Source: Rotaria socialis
Taxonomy: Eukaryota; Rotifera; Eurotatoria; Philodinida; Philodinidae
Assembly: GCA_905331475.1 (NCBI GenBank)
Contig: CAJNYU010004518.1
Span: 62,001 to 126,000, forward strand
Direction of reading: 5' to 3'
DNA length: 64,000 nucleotides
Shown here: positions 34,696-47,465 of the stretch, one piece after another
How positions within the stretch are numbered: position 1 is the stretch's first letter
How the letters are laid out: each line of letters starts with the position of its first letter
Position numbers and translations under genes: made by a program
The notes under the pieces: generated by a model
Told to the model about the DNA's origin: nothing
The model's database searches: none
The model's input: the letters and a program-made list of their open reading frames with translations, nothing else

Positions 34696-35245
34696 CGTTA
34701 AGATGTTTTCGTTATTGTAGTGTATTTGCCGTTTTAAAGTTTCATTTTATAGACGTTATTCTCTTTATGCCCTGTCACTAATCTCTCAATCAAGGAGGCG
34801 ATTAAGATGTCAAGCACAAAAAACATTATACATCATAGTATTTCAATATTTATGTCATTCGATCTCATATTTGAAATGAAACAAAAAGGTTTTCAAAATA
34901 TAATATCATTGCTCTTTTTCATCATTAAAATAGCCTTGATTTGCACCTGTCTATATAAGTATATAGGCTCAAATGTGAAAATAAGAGTAGTTGATTAAAT
35001 TTGCATTAATATAATCGATCGTCTTGTATTTGTTCGTACTATTCTTTCTTTTTGTTTTTATATATAACAAAGAAACATTTTTGTGATTTTAAATGTGGAT
35101 TTTTATTTGCCGTAAAGGAAAAAAGCAAAGTGAGTCTTTTAATATCAAATTAGCTAAAACAAAAAAAAATTAAGGAAATAAAAATGATAGTGGTGATATT
35201 GAAGAGAAATGTTTATTTGTTTATTTAATTGAAAACATCAAATGT
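34696..35245. other. Intergenic, no gene recognised
   Basis: Spacer holding the carboxypeptidase promoter and the 3' region of the next minus-strand gene. A 63-codon plus-strand frame here (34807-34998) has no recognisable feature and is not annotated. Confidence 0.5.
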
Positions 35246-35538
35246 TCATTCGATATCTATAACACATGGAGGCTTTTCTTTTGAAAAAGCACGACGAAAA
35301 CGTAAGGGTATTGGTTTTTGATCAGGTACACTACGTGAACAATCTTTACTTTTCGATGCTTCGCGGAATAATTTCTTAAATGTTCCACTGCTTATATCAA
35401 CAGATTTTCCTGTAGTATTTGAACAATTATAGACAAAAAGATTTTTCATTAGGAAAATCATTTTTTACCGTATAAAATTTGCGACTGAATAGCAAATATG
35501 AATAAGACAATGCAGAGAATCATCTTGCCACTAGTCAT
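35246..35538 (-). CDS. Small secreted peptide precursor, unknown family
   Basis: Two exons, 35538-35469 and 35409-35246, joined across a 59-bp GT-AG intron, encode 77 residues. The first exon is almost entirely a signal peptide (MILCIVLFIFAIQSQILYG). The mature part of about 53 residues is basic, with two cysteines (KDCSRS and PPCVIDIE), an FRRAF dibasic stretch and an acidic end (DIE). Start at ATG 35538; a second in-frame ATG six codons on would also keep the signal. I recognise no family. Possibilities are a neuropeptide or hormone precursor or a small secreted effector; two cysteines would allow one disulphide. The intron placed right after the signal peptide is common in secreted-peptide genes and supports a real gene. 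Confidence 0.65.
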
Positions 35539-37394
35539 CGTTCGTTTTGTCGTTTAAAATGTAGGTTAAAATATAGGTTGAATATTGGTCGATGATGATG
35601 ACCGATCTTTATGTCCTGAAATGAAAACAAGATAGTAATACATTTGATTCGAATCGAGATTACTGTTCTAGAATATGTCGGTGTCAAAACTGTCGATTTG
35701 TACAGTAAACGTAAAAATCATACAGAAAGAGAGAAAATAACTTTTCTACGAGCGTATAAAAGGGGTGTGGGTGTAATGAGAAGGTAAAAAGATGTTTTAA
35801 ATATGCAGGATCTATAATTCACGAATAAGAAAAGAGAAAAAAAAGACTATAAAATTTTTAAACAAAGTGATTGTGTTTATATTCATAGACCTCTATTTGC
35901 TTATTGTCTTCTAACAGTGAATTTACTAGTTGAACTATTGGATCGTTTCCTTGTTTTACATTTTGTAAAATATACCTCACATAAAAAGCTCGATGCAAAA
36001 AAAAAGAAATCACAAAATATTTAATCATATTCGTTTAGTTACTATGTTGCAATGCAATCTAGTTACATTGGATTTGGTCATAGAACATTAGAAGCGAGCG
36101 GATGGGAAAATGACAGTGACAGCCATAAAAAGACATGGAGAAGCAATTTATTTTACGTAAATAGTACTCTAATGAACCGAAACAAACAATTATCAAGGCT
36201 TTAGCACATATATATACTGCGTAGATGTGTACGATTGTATGCTCGACTTCTTTTGCTTTATTTGCATATAACTATGTCATTCGTCACTGTCATATTTTAA
36301 GTGTACAATGAATTTATAGTGTCTGCGGCTTGTTTTTTGTTTGTCATTGTAAATTCTACGATTCAATGGAAGTTGTCTAAGAATAAAGAATCCAGTCAAA
36401 AGAAAACTTCTGAGTGAATCAAAAATATTTAAACGAACAAAAATAAATAGGCCATATTCTAATAATTTAAGACGTTTTGACTTAGATATTCATGAAAATT
36501 GAAGCTAATCATTGAAAGTCAATTTTTTAAAATCATGTTTCAGTCCGTTTTTGGTTTCGTTAGATACAAATCAAATTATTTTGACTTAACGAGCATAATT
36601 ATTTCATAATATCAAAACACTATTTAACATCTTGTGCTGCCGTCGAAATTTATTTCGACATTTATCAATAAAAATGTTGAATTCAACTTGGCACTTTTAT
36701 ACAATATCGTATTTTAGAGACAATTTAACTCGAATTCTTTTAGAATTTCTAATTGTATATGGTCATGTGATTAAAAGAAATTACTATCGTTTCGATTTCG
36801 GTCTTTACATACGCAATAGTGTTTATAACCTTGACTATTTATAGTTACATGTTCGATTTAATAGAGTGAACGAGAAACCAGCCAGCAAGCAATAGAAAAG
36901 ATACAAGACAATAGACCGTGAACAAGGCCATAATAATCCACATGAGTAAAATAAATATCAAGGCGAAAATTTCTTGAATAGAGATAATTACTTCAATTTT
37001 TTTCTTCAGCAATCAATTTCCAAGAATACAACAAGCGAATATGGGTTTAGTTTTTCTTCTTTAGGATCAAATTTCCAAAAGAAAATTCTTGAAACTATAA
37101 ACCTTGCAATAGAATCACAAATAGTGCATTAACAAAAGTAGAAACGCATAAATACAAATTTATGTTATCTACAAACGCAGTATAGCTGTTATGAAAAACA
37201 AACGACATTATTCATCATCATTTTACGGATACTTTCTATGTGTCGTCGATCAAAAACAACTCTATATTGTTTCAACTTCAATACACGCAATAGTTAGCCT
37301 TAAAATAATAGGGTTTCAATATTGTATTTGATTCACGTTTACAAAAAACGCAATTATAACATTGAAACAAATTTGTTGATTTTGAATATACATA
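35539..37394. other. Intergenic, no gene recognised
   Basis: About 1.9 kb of AT-rich DNA between the small secreted gene and the palindromic element. No frame has a domain, signal peptide or consistent splice partners. Confidence 0.5.
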
Positions 37395-37786
37395 CAGTGG
37401 CTCCCAAAACTATCCAACAAGGTTTATTTTCAATTTTTTCCGCTACCTGAATCATTAGACCGATTCCAAATAGTGATTCAAGTAGAGAAAATTGTTTCCA
37501 ACAAGAATATAGCAAAAGAAAAATTCTAGTAAAATTCTCAAATCTAGGGTCTCCAAAAAACCAAAACCCTAGTTTTTTGTCANTTAACGACTTCTGGATG
37601 ACAAAAAACTAGGGTTTTGGTTTTTTGGAGACCCTAGATTTGAGAATTTTACTAGAATTTTTCTTTTGCTATATTCTTGTTGGAAACAATTTTCTCTACT
37701 CGAATCACTATTGGGAATCGGTCTAATGATTCAGGTAGCGGAAAAAATTGAAAATAAACCTGGTTGGATAATTTTGGGAGCCACTG
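37395..37786. mobile_element. Palindromic Tc1/mariner-type MITE with TA target duplication
   Basis: Starts CAGTGGCTCCCAAAA and ends with its reverse complement TTTTGGGAGCCACTG; both ends are flanked by TA (37393-37394 and 37787-37788). The two arms of about 190 bp are nearly perfect inverted copies meeting at a short centre with a single N at 37583. There is no coding capacity. The high arm identity and CAGTGGC-type ends suggest a young non-autonomous element moved by a Tc1/mariner-like transposase located elsewhere. Confidence 0.9.
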
Positions 37787-37788
37787 TA

Positions 37789-38618
37789 ACTCAATCGAAT
37801 GTCTATTTCTATGATGAGTAGTTTTTATGGAGACAGTTGAGTTTGACTAAATACTAAATCGATACTACAAAGTAGGACAAACTCGATACTTGTTAAAGTC
37901 AAAGAAAGCTGTCACCATGCCAGAATTATTGCATTAAGCGCTATCTATATGTCCATATTAGAGATATGCGGGATAGAATTCTTTCAATCTCGATGATTGT
38001 AGTTGTTATCTTGTCAGTTTCTATTTACAGAAAAAATGTTGTAGGATTTCTTCGCCCTGTAGATTATGTCTATTTCATTCTACGTGTGCTGCAGCTGCAT
38101 GTTGCGGTATGGTAGACTCAAGCTAAGTCTCTTGACAAGGCCACTTTTTTTTGGATATTCGTACCAGTAGAGATTCATATTTCGGTTTCGGTAGCCGGAA
38201 CTGATTTTAAACATCTCTAGTCTACCACACTATGAATTCTATCAGTGGGTCGAATGACCAAGCACACCCCATGCGACACATATCATAATAATATTCGTAG
38301 GTAGTTACAATGCAGTTATTGTTAGACTCGTGATTTTTTCTCCTTTGCTATGTATAAATTAACTAAAACAAAACCCCATGGAAGAGACATTTTTATAGCT
38401 TGAGTTAGACTTTTAACCATTATCTTGTTTTTCTTTTTCTAAATGGAATAAAATAAATTGTAAGCCTTATTCTAATTCTAAAGTTACACCATATTAAGTT
38501 TTTCTCATTAGTTACAGATCTCAATATAGGCGACATAGTCTACAATATAAACCTACCTTTTAGATTATTGAAGAAATTTTCTGTAAGACCAGAATGGTAG
38601 CTGAAAGAGACTTGTACT
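37789..38618. other. Intergenic, no gene recognised
   Basis: Spacer between two inverted-repeat elements. No coding or RNA feature was recognised. Confidence 0.5.
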
Positions 38619-39384
38619 CAAAGGACAGGAGCGTATAAGATACCCCATCGGCCCATTTCGAGTTTTTCAACTGAACATAGTCAAATTATATATGAAATGA
38701 AAGCTGCCGTTGAGACAAGCATTTTGATACTAAATTTGTCACGAAAAATGAATTTCAAAAAAGTTATGGGCACAAACAAAAGTTGGCTATTTGGCTGTTT
38801 CTCTTGAAAAGAGTCTCCCATTTNCAATCAAAAACAATAAGTTCAAATCCAATCGAAATGTTGCCAATATCAAATAAATCTATTCCAAACCAACATCCAG
38901 CCTTTCCATTTAATCCTTATGCAGTTAAACACACTCAAGTTTGGATGCTGATTCCGAATATAGCGCATTTTTTTACAACAACTAAAGCCTTTCTGGCCCT
39001 AATCGAATAGAGAGTAGGAAAAACCGGCAAAATCACCACTCAAAAAGTGAATGCCGCAGAAATCTTTAAATGGCCAATGTTTTTTTGGCTCTCGTAATCA
39101 TCCTATTTTGTACAGCTTAAAAATGTCTATCGATTGGTCAACATGAGAACAGTTCCATTGTGATATATCTGTGTCGAAAATGGGAGACTCTTTTCAAGAG
39201 AAACAGCCAAATAGTCAACTTTTGTTTGTGCCCATAACTTTTTTTGAAATGAATTGTTTCTTAACGGATTTAATCTCAGAATGCTTGTTTCACCGGGAGC
39301 TTTCAAATCATATGTAATGTGACTAGGTTGAGCTGAAAAACTCGAAATGGGCCGATAGAGTATCTTATACGCCCCTGCCCTTTA
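38619..39384. mobile_element. Inverted-repeat element with about 200-bp arms
   Basis: The left arm (38619-38823) and right arm (about 39177-39384) are diverged reverse complements: GGCCCATTTCGAGTTTTTCA pairs with the complement at 39335-39355, and CTGTTTCTCTTGAAAAGAGT pairs with the complement near 39192-39212. The interior of about 350 bp opens with a single N (38824) and then a 99-bp copy of a neighbouring gene (38825-38923). No transposase was seen. It may be a foldback or MITE element. The centre may not be correctly assembled. Confidence 0.7.
38825..38923 (+). repeat. 99-bp copy of zinc-finger gene exon sequence, inverted relative to its source
   Basis: By eye identical to the reverse complement of 43099-43197, coding sequence in exon 6 of the zinc-finger gene 4.2 kb away (the part encoding ISSNPIEMLPISNKS). 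Identity starts at the base after the N and ends after CCTTATGCA, where the two diverge. It is neither a whole exon nor bounded by splice sites, so it is a genomic rather than a reverse-transcribed copy, or a chimeric join in the assembly. Confidence 0.9.
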
Positions 39385-40089
39385 TTCCTAACAAATGATA
39401 TTCATATTGTCAAAATGAAACATTTGTTTTAAGTATTACTATTGCTTGTTTAGGATCATCAATCAACTGATAGCAATTGAATCAGTTGAGGGTGCAAGCA
39501 TGCAACGGCGTATCTGACAACACACGAAGAAAACTTCTTCAAATCATGCAACATGGGAGCTAGGAAAAACATTACTTTGTACAATTTCAAATGTTGCGTA
39601 CTTCTCTTTTGCAAAGCCGAACGTTTCACATATCGATAATTCAAACATATTTAACAGTACTGTATCATCGTAATGCTTACGTCTTCTCTCTCTCTCTCTC
39701 TTCATTGCTAAAACTATCACATCAAAAGTTGGTTTAATCCTCAATTCATTCGATTTCAGGTATTCTTGTCCACATTCTATGATTTTCTACTAATAAAAAT
39801 CTTGAATAATGCATCTTGTTACGGTTGTTCTTCAATAAAAAAAAAAGGACACAAAAGAAAAAAATGACAAATAGAATAGAGCAAAGTAAAGCAACGGAAC
39901 ACGAAAGAAAAACCAAATATATATGTATATATATGCAACTTTTCTAGACAAAACAGAAAGCAAACGGATAAATAGTGTAAGCACATTTTATCTGAATGGA
40001 ATGTTCATAGGACGAGAAAGACCTTGAAAACACAAACAGGAAATATCTGACACACATTTACATTTGATCCTAGAAGAGAAAAGAATTTT
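39385..40089. other. Intergenic / probable 3' UTR of the zinc-finger gene
   Basis: No coding frame is supported. An alternative last exon of the zinc-finger gene is possible here: GT at the end of the LLE codons could splice to an AG near 40071, replacing the last few residues. Confidence 0.4.
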
Positions 40090-41817
40090 TCAGATTAGTT
40101 CTTTTTTTTGAAAATATAAAAAATTTACTTCTAATAATTCAGGATGTTGATGATCAATATGAGTGAAAAAATGTTGATGATTATTATTTATTTTATAATG
40201 GCATTTTGAACATTGATAAAGAATTGTTCGAGATTTCTCATGAACTAAAATTATTCAGAATTAGATTAATCGATCGCGGTGAACAGATTCGTTTCTCTGT
40301 CTCCTAGAATATTTCGGTCAGTAGTGCTATAGGAGATTTTCTTTTCGCTCAACTCCAACACCAGAAACCGAGATATTTTAGGGAATAGAATAACGATTTC
40401 ATCCGCCACTTTAAATAAAAGCTTACTCGTAGTAAATGATTTGATCAATGGATTATTTTCTAACCATTGTAATTCTAGAACAACAAACAAAAATGTAAAT
40501 TCCTTCTTTTGTTTTTGAAAAGATTTATTTACCATAACGGAAAACTTGTTCTGATTGATTATTATCATCATTTTCAATATCACTATGATACTTTTTCTCC
40601 AAATCAAATCGATTTTTAATCGATGCATGACCTTTTCGATGAACGAGTAAATCTGATAGATCTTCAGCTTCATAATCACATTGTCGACAACGTAAATTAT
40701 TATTTTGAATACGAGAATTAATCTTTTCTTTTTCATTGTTATCATCGTTTTGATTTTCGTCGACAATTATTTCGTCGTCTTCTTCTTCATCGTCATTTTC
40801 AATGGATTTTTGTTCATTGTTTTTTTCTGGCGAGGCAGATTTATTATTTTCAATAATTAAACCAAGGCTCTAAACAGAAGATTATATGAAAAACAAAAAT
40901 GAATTTTGCTTTTAATTTCTTACCTCCATAACTTTAGCCATGGCTTTACGTCCAACTAAAACTGGACCATGATGATTACATATTTTCATATGTTTTTTAA
41001 CATCACATTTCCATTTCGATTTATAATTACAATTAAAGCAATGATAAGGACTTTCAGATGAATGAACAATTAAATGACGTCGTAATTCAGCCATTGAATT
41101 AGCTGCGAATGGACACTGTTGACAGGATAATGTTCGATCACGTGTATATTTTATTGTGGATAATTTTGTTTGAACATCGGCACCAAAAAATGTATAGTCT
41201 TCTTCAGTCAATGGTATGGATGTTAATGCTTGATCATCTGTTCCTTCATATTTAGCTTTGAGAGTTGTTTGAAATAAATATTTATCAGGTAGTTCAACGA
41301 TTTTTGCTGAATCATGAACATGTTGTTTTTTGACATGTTTCTGAAATATTGAAAAAGTTCTAAATTAGATTCTGGAAAACCATCGACATTATCATATTGA
41401 ATTTTAAAATAGCACATGCAAGGTGAAGTTCGAGAAAAGACCGAATGCTGTACCAAACCTGCTCTAAAGTCTCTACTATTGCTCGTTCGCTCCTGTTGGA
41501 AAGTTTTTGAAAAATATATTTTATTTGTTAAGAGAGATCTGAAATTCATAGAAGTTTCAGGAGCTGGTTTTAAAAATCGCCCATTAGGAGAATGATATCT
41601 TTTAAGTTCTAACATTTTTTCTTTGATATTATATTAGACTTACTTGAACATCCCATTTCCAACTCGAAGCATATGGACATGCTGAACAATGATAAGGCTT
41701 ATCTCTAGCATGATGGCATCTCATATGTTGACTTAATTCACTTCTCCATCGTCCACGATAATCACACCAACGACATTGAAAATTTCTTTCGTCTTTTTCA
41801 ATTCTTCGTTGTTGTTG

Positions 41818-41856
<39 letters not shown>

Positions 41857-44800
41857 TTGTTGTTGTTGTTGTTGTTGCTTTTGTTGCTGTTGCTGTTGCT
41901 GTTGCCGAATATGATGATGATGATGATTATTTCCCTGTGCGGCTGCGACCATAGCTGCAACAGCATGCATACGTTGTTGTTGTTGTTGTTGTTGTTGTAA
42001 TGGTGATGATGAACGTGGCGATGATGATGACGATGATCGGGATGAATTCGGTGATGCTGGTCGTTGAGAAAAAGCTGCTGCCTGTCGAAATAGATCCAAG
42101 TTTGCATTCATTGGTAAATTCGGTAAATGTGGAGAATAATTAAATTTTGGTTGAAGCAATAATGATGGATTGATAAATGATGAAAATAATGGATGATGCG
42201 GAAAGAATGGCGATGGAAAATACATTGATGGTGGCATCGGAGGAATAGGTGGTAATGGCGGAGGAAAAAACATCTTATCATCATCCTGTTTGAGTCGTTT
42301 TGCAGTATGTTGTTCATCGTCATTGTCTGAATTAGTTGAATTTTGACTTTGTTCATCATCAGAATGGTTGCCACGATTATGTTTTGTTAGATTTTCATTT
42401 GACATTGATGAACATATTGAATGACCATCAGAGTTTGTTTGTATTTTAGTTGATGATCCTGTCGGCATGTCCATCATAGAACGTGCTTGGTCTCGATCAC
42501 GTTTTTTATATGGATTTATTAAAGTAATTCCTTTCCCACTGCATGCATGAGCACGATCCCAATGCTTAGCTAAATCTAAAATAAAACGAAAGTGAATTGA
42601 TACGATAAAAAAAAAACTGTGCTTCTTACCCCAACGCCATTTATAAGTCAATGAACATATAAGACATTTGAATGGTCTCGATGTTGAATGTGATGCAGCA
42701 TGTTTTTGAAGTTCTGTTGGCCAACGACCAACAAAATCACATTGAATACATTTTAATGGATTAACTGGATCACTTAGATTCCATTCTTCATTTTGTTGTG
42801 CAACATTCGTATTACGCGGTGGCGATTTGCCAGCGATTTCATTTTCTAATTCATGTAAATGGTTCTTTAAAAAATGCTCATTAACTGTTTCAATAGACAA
42901 AAATTTTTGATCACATATTGAACACATAAAAATTTTTTGTCCCGATGCATTTTGTGGACTTGGCGATGATCTATCGTCGGAACTTTCACGTCCGTCGTCA
43001 TCGTCACTCAAATGATTCTCAGTAGCTTTTATTCGAAGATCTAATGGATGTTGATCAACTGGAGCATTTGTTGATATTGATGTTGCTAATTTTAACCATG
43101 CATAAGGATTAAATGGAAAGGCTGGATGTTGGTTTGGAATAGATTTATTTGATATTGGCAACATTTCGATTGGATTTGAACTTATTGTTTTTGATTGAGA
43201 TGATTTAGATGGACGTATTGTAACAGGTGCGTCAAGTGGAGGTGGCTCTTCTTCGTTATGTTTTTCTTTCCAGTGTTTATTTAAACTTTTTCTCCATTTG
43301 TATAAATTACCACATAATGAACAAGCGAATTTTACTGTTGATAGACACGGAGAGAAAGAGAGAAAAAAGGAAATTTTTTTTCAACTTGAATTTTAATCAA
43401 TATACCTGAATTTGTATCTTCGGGATCAGGTACACGACGGTAACGTGCTGGATCAACAGAAACGTTATAAGGACGTTTGCGATCAGGAACAATTGATGAT
43501 GTCTGTTGTGTTGTATACGAATGAGATGAAGTAACGGAAAGATCAAGTTTCTTATTTAGACCAGTAGAAGGATTCTATAATAGAGAAAAGAGAGAAAAAA
43601 TAAAAGATGAGTAGCCATTGGTAGAAAAAGAAAAAAAGGAGTAATGCCATTAACATACGCACACACACACACACACTCTCTTTCTCTTTCTCTCTTTTTC
43701 GCATTTTATGAGCATCCAATAATAATAACCATGACCGAGAAACTGATCTTTCGGGCAGGTGTCAGTATGCGAGAAAAAAAGAAAAACAGAATAATTTTCC
43801 CGTTATATATACATATATATATAAAATGATGAAGAAAATGTCTGATTGTTATAGCCGTCAAGAAACGAGCTCTTCTATTCGCAAACAACAAAAAAGCATC
43901 ATGATACACTACACTTATAGAGCTAAAATAGAATTACATGCGTGAGCGCAAGTTCTCATATTCTTATTGTATAAGAGAACAGACATTTAGAGAAAGTTTG
44001 TTTTAATCGAAATGTTGTTTTTTTTATCATGGCTAGAAGTCGACATGACGATCATTACTCACATTTTTAATCGAAAAAAGGAACATGCACCTGACAAATG
44101 ATAAGATTTGATGATTTTCATTGCCATTCGCTCTTCTTTTTCATCACTATTTGGTTCTCATTTTATTATCCTATGAAAGTTTCACACATCATTAACGATT
44201 TTCTCTATGGTGCGAAAAATTGAATATTCACTCTCTTTCACTACATGTTACAGATTAGTCAAGTATAATTGTTGTTCTGACGTTGGCACGATTCTCAATC
44301 ATAAATATGATCCGTTTTATGGCCAGAAAAGAAAAAAGAGTATACTACACAGGTCAATCGTATGCAATTAATAATCCTAGTGCTGCTGCATTTATGCGCA
44401 GTTCGAAAAATGAAACTCTAATCCAAAGATGCAAATTTATCCTTCCTCTTTTTTTTCTTTTTTGAAATAGTAACTCTCTGACTACGACGTTGTACTTTTG
44501 TTATTCTTTTTATTCATTGACGAAGAAAAAAAATACAAAATTTGAATATTTAGCCATCTCATTAGTTATATCATAAAGTTTAGTTTAAGACGAAGAAAAA
44601 AAGAAGATCAAACGATCAGTTTTCAAGTGGATTTATGGTAAAACAAGTGTCAACTTCAATCATAAGATGAAGTTAAGATAGAAATTCAATATCCGATTTT
44701 TGTAACAGAAGTTAAAAGGGAGAAAAAGAAAAATTTTAATTTTCTCCGCATGTCTATAGAGATATTAACAAAAAATGAATATAGATGACTTTACTTTATG

Positions 44801-47465
44801 TCTGATTATAAACTACTGTAGAACATACGTTTAAAATTAAACTTAAGAAAACGTAGATCATTATTTGTTTTTTAGTCCTAGGTCATCGTTTGATAGATAA
44901 GCATATTCATTAAGATTAATCGATCAATGAAACGATCGTTACAGGACAAAGAGAAGAAGAAGAAGAAGAAAAATTAACTAGAAACTTTCAACAATGCGAT
45001 AAAATTAACACAAACATAATGAATATATGCTAATAATATGCATCTTTAGCTAAGTGATTATCTATTTCTACATAATCTTATTGCGATTTCTAATTGGTGT
45101 AAACTGATTAACTCAACAATAGTAGGAAAAAATAATGATCGCTAGCAGCTCATACGATCACTTGAACGTTGTCTATCAGGAATATCTATCGAAATCAAAA
45201 TTAAATTGAAACTGTTGGATAAACAGATGATATGTTTTTGAAATATTACAATTACGAATTTTTCTCTATGGAATACTAACTAACAATCTTACTATTGAAT
45301 TCTAGTGTAGATAATTTTCCTATGAATCAATATAAAACTCGAGAATTTCATATTGGGATGGCAAGTGCGTTCGGCTATTGAGTATTAACATCAAATTCAA
45401 GCCCTATCGTCCACCTACACCATGTTTGTATAATCTTGCTCTATTGTTGATGTCTCCACTAGCTTCCTCATTGATCTACAACGCGATTTATACTCGCCGA
45501 TGATGACAGTTTGACTCGGTCAATAATCATTCATACACTTATATGTTTTATTTTTCTTCATAAATTACTTGTCATCATCATTATGTCCCATTAGATCGTA
45601 TGATTAATCGAAACTTAAATAAATTGCAAATGGAAAGAAAAATTATTCGAGTTCTTGATTCGTATCTTCACATATGTTGCTCAGATGTAAAACAGAAAAA
45701 TTTTATACATTTTTCAATACTTTAAGTTTCGTTTTGATCACAAAAAAAACAGATCAAATGACTTAGCACATAGAAAATTGAACTGCTCGAGAATGTGCGC
45801 CCTCTATCGACAAGATCATTTTGAAAATTAATTAATTAGAAACTTACTTGTTGTTCATCATCTGAACTTTGTTCATCGTTATCAAATGTTGTATTATTTT
45901 GTTCTTTTGAAGTATTTATGCTAATTTGATGTTCGTCATTATCCTCTTCGATTTCTTCATCAGATCCAGCGTTCGGAGATGGTTTTACAAAAAGATTTAA
46001 TTTCGGTGGTGATAATGATTGATGATTATTTCTACAAGAATAAAACAAAAATAAAATAAATCAATCGATTAAATTCTTATTTTACTTGGATAAATCATGA
46101 TGAGAATTAAGATGTAACTGAAAATCATACGATGATAATGAATAATATCGGCATGCATCACATAAATATACTTGTTCAGTTTCGTGTTCGTATTTCATAT
46201 GATTTTTAAATTCATTAATAGTTGACGAAGAAAAATCACATAGATCACATTGACGAACAAGTCGAGAACGAGGCGCCAATTGTTTTCGTCTGAAGTAGAG
46301 AAAAAAACGAATTATTAAATTCTATCTCAAAGAAGTCAATTCATTTACCTATTACTACTACGTTCTGTATTTGGCGTTGTTTTCAACATGAGATTTATGG
46401 CATTATTATTTGAAATTGATTTGTTCGATTTAGCATCACAATCACTGAAATAAACAAACATTACACATCATTATGTCTTGATATCATATCTTTTGCTAAT
46501 CATCAAAATGGAAATTAGAGGAAAAGGTGTTATTGAAAATTCTTGTTTATTCAAGTTACACTTGAACTTCAAAGATCACTGCGATGAGAGATGAATAGAT
46601 GTGTTTGCTGTCTATTTCTTAGTCGTAGACGAATTTGTATTCGAACAATGAAAAAATTTAAAAAAGTGAAGATCTTTATCTCTATTGAAAACGGAATTGA
46701 CCGATGAACCAGACACACAAACGTATATATATATATATATATATATGCTGAAGAGATCGATTGAATTCATTGATAATTCGTTCAGTTAGACATCGATCAG
46801 GCATGACATTAAACCATACACTGTCCCCTTTTCTCCTATTACTCTGTTACATCGTTCGATCTCTATTTTGTTCATTCATTTTTCAGTATGCATATGTGAA
46901 CGATGCGATTTAGACGGGCGTCATTAACGACAGGTAAAGAAAGAGACATTGTAGCTCACATTGGTTCATTGATTGAAGATGGTTGAAAGGAGAGAAACAG
47001 AGAGAAGGGAGACATTCTTTATCTAGTACCAATATCAACTAAAATGCCTTCGTGACCGAAAGGCATTTTTTTTTGAGGACACGCATCGATAATTTAACAG
47101 AGAGACGCATAAGAAGAAATCGAAAATGCTTTTTCCATTAGACCTCAACGTACGATTAATTACTTTATGTTAGTTCAATTTCAAATGACACCAGATCTTT
47201 CTCATGTATACACAAAATGAAATGAACAGGGATTAGCGCCTAGGACTGGTACTACTACTGATGATGAACGATGCCGAGACTTGTGTATACATAGAATGGA
47301 ACTAATCCCTCTAGACATGACATGTAAATAGCGTTGAATCCATAATAATACAAAAAATAAAATAAAAAGAACAGAAGTTTGTTTTCTTACTTGATATCAT
47401 CAGTATTGGTAGGAAAATAATCCATAGTTTGATTAAAATTACTATCAAAATGATGATGTCTTTGT
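40090..47465 (-). CDS. Twelve-finger C2H2 zinc-finger protein with polyglutamine tracts
   Basis: Eleven coding exons (high-low): 47465-47391, 46444-46349, 46289-46086, 46031-45848, 43574-43406, 43334-42630, 42575-41644, 41340-40924, 40869-40533, 40474-40427, 40244-40090. From the first ATG (MDYFPTNTDD) they give about 1,093 residues in one frame. I count twelve C2H2 fingers: two in exon 3, then CSLCGNLYKWRKSLNKHWKEKH, CSICDQKF, CIQCDFVGRWPTELQKH and CLICSLTYKWRW (split by an intron), CRWCDYRGRWRSELSQH, CSACPYASSWKWDVQKH, CQQCPFAANSMAELRRH, CFNCNYKSKWKCDVKKH, CRQCDYEAEDLSDLLVH and CSKCHYKINNNHQH. Linkers are acidic, proline-rich, serine-rich and polyglutamine. The G-R-W and K-W core residues and paired layout suggest a nuclear DNA-binding regulator. 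The family is not assigned; REST/charlatan-type proteins are one guess. 5' exons may be missing, as the first exon is open to its acceptor. Confidence 0.85.
41807..42000 (-). repeat. CAG/CAA repeat encoding two polyglutamine tracts
   Basis: Within exon 7 of the zinc-finger gene. The longer tract (about 41807-41910) mixes CAA with a pure CAG run and encodes some 30 glutamines broken by one lysine; the shorter (about 41973-41998) encodes about nine. Between them lie an alanine-rich stretch and a run of five histidines. The other reading frames give meaningless leucine, asparagine or serine runs. Confidence 0.9.
43575..45847 (-). other. 2.27-kb intron of the zinc-finger gene
   Basis: Lies between exons 4 and 5 and is the longest intron recognised in the window. 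It contains CA and TC dinucleotide runs near 43660-43700 and otherwise unremarkable AT-rich DNA. No nested gene was found. Confidence 0.6.
47041..47072 (+). other. Short perfect hairpin followed by T-run
   Basis: AAAATGCCTT and AAGGCATTTT form a 10-bp stem around a loop of about 8 nt, followed by more Ts. It lies in an intron of the zinc-finger gene, on the opposite strand. It could be a chance palindrome or the remnant end of a small element. Confidence 0.35.

Noticed and set aside
41806..41900. CRISPR-like or satellite array
   Set aside because: It is a trinucleotide repeat within a coding exon, with no spacers.
41733..42107. Polyasparagine, polyserine and polyleucine frames overlapping zinc-finger exon 7
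   Set aside because: Off-frame readings of the CAG/CAA and CAT repeats that encode glutamine and histidine in the real frame.
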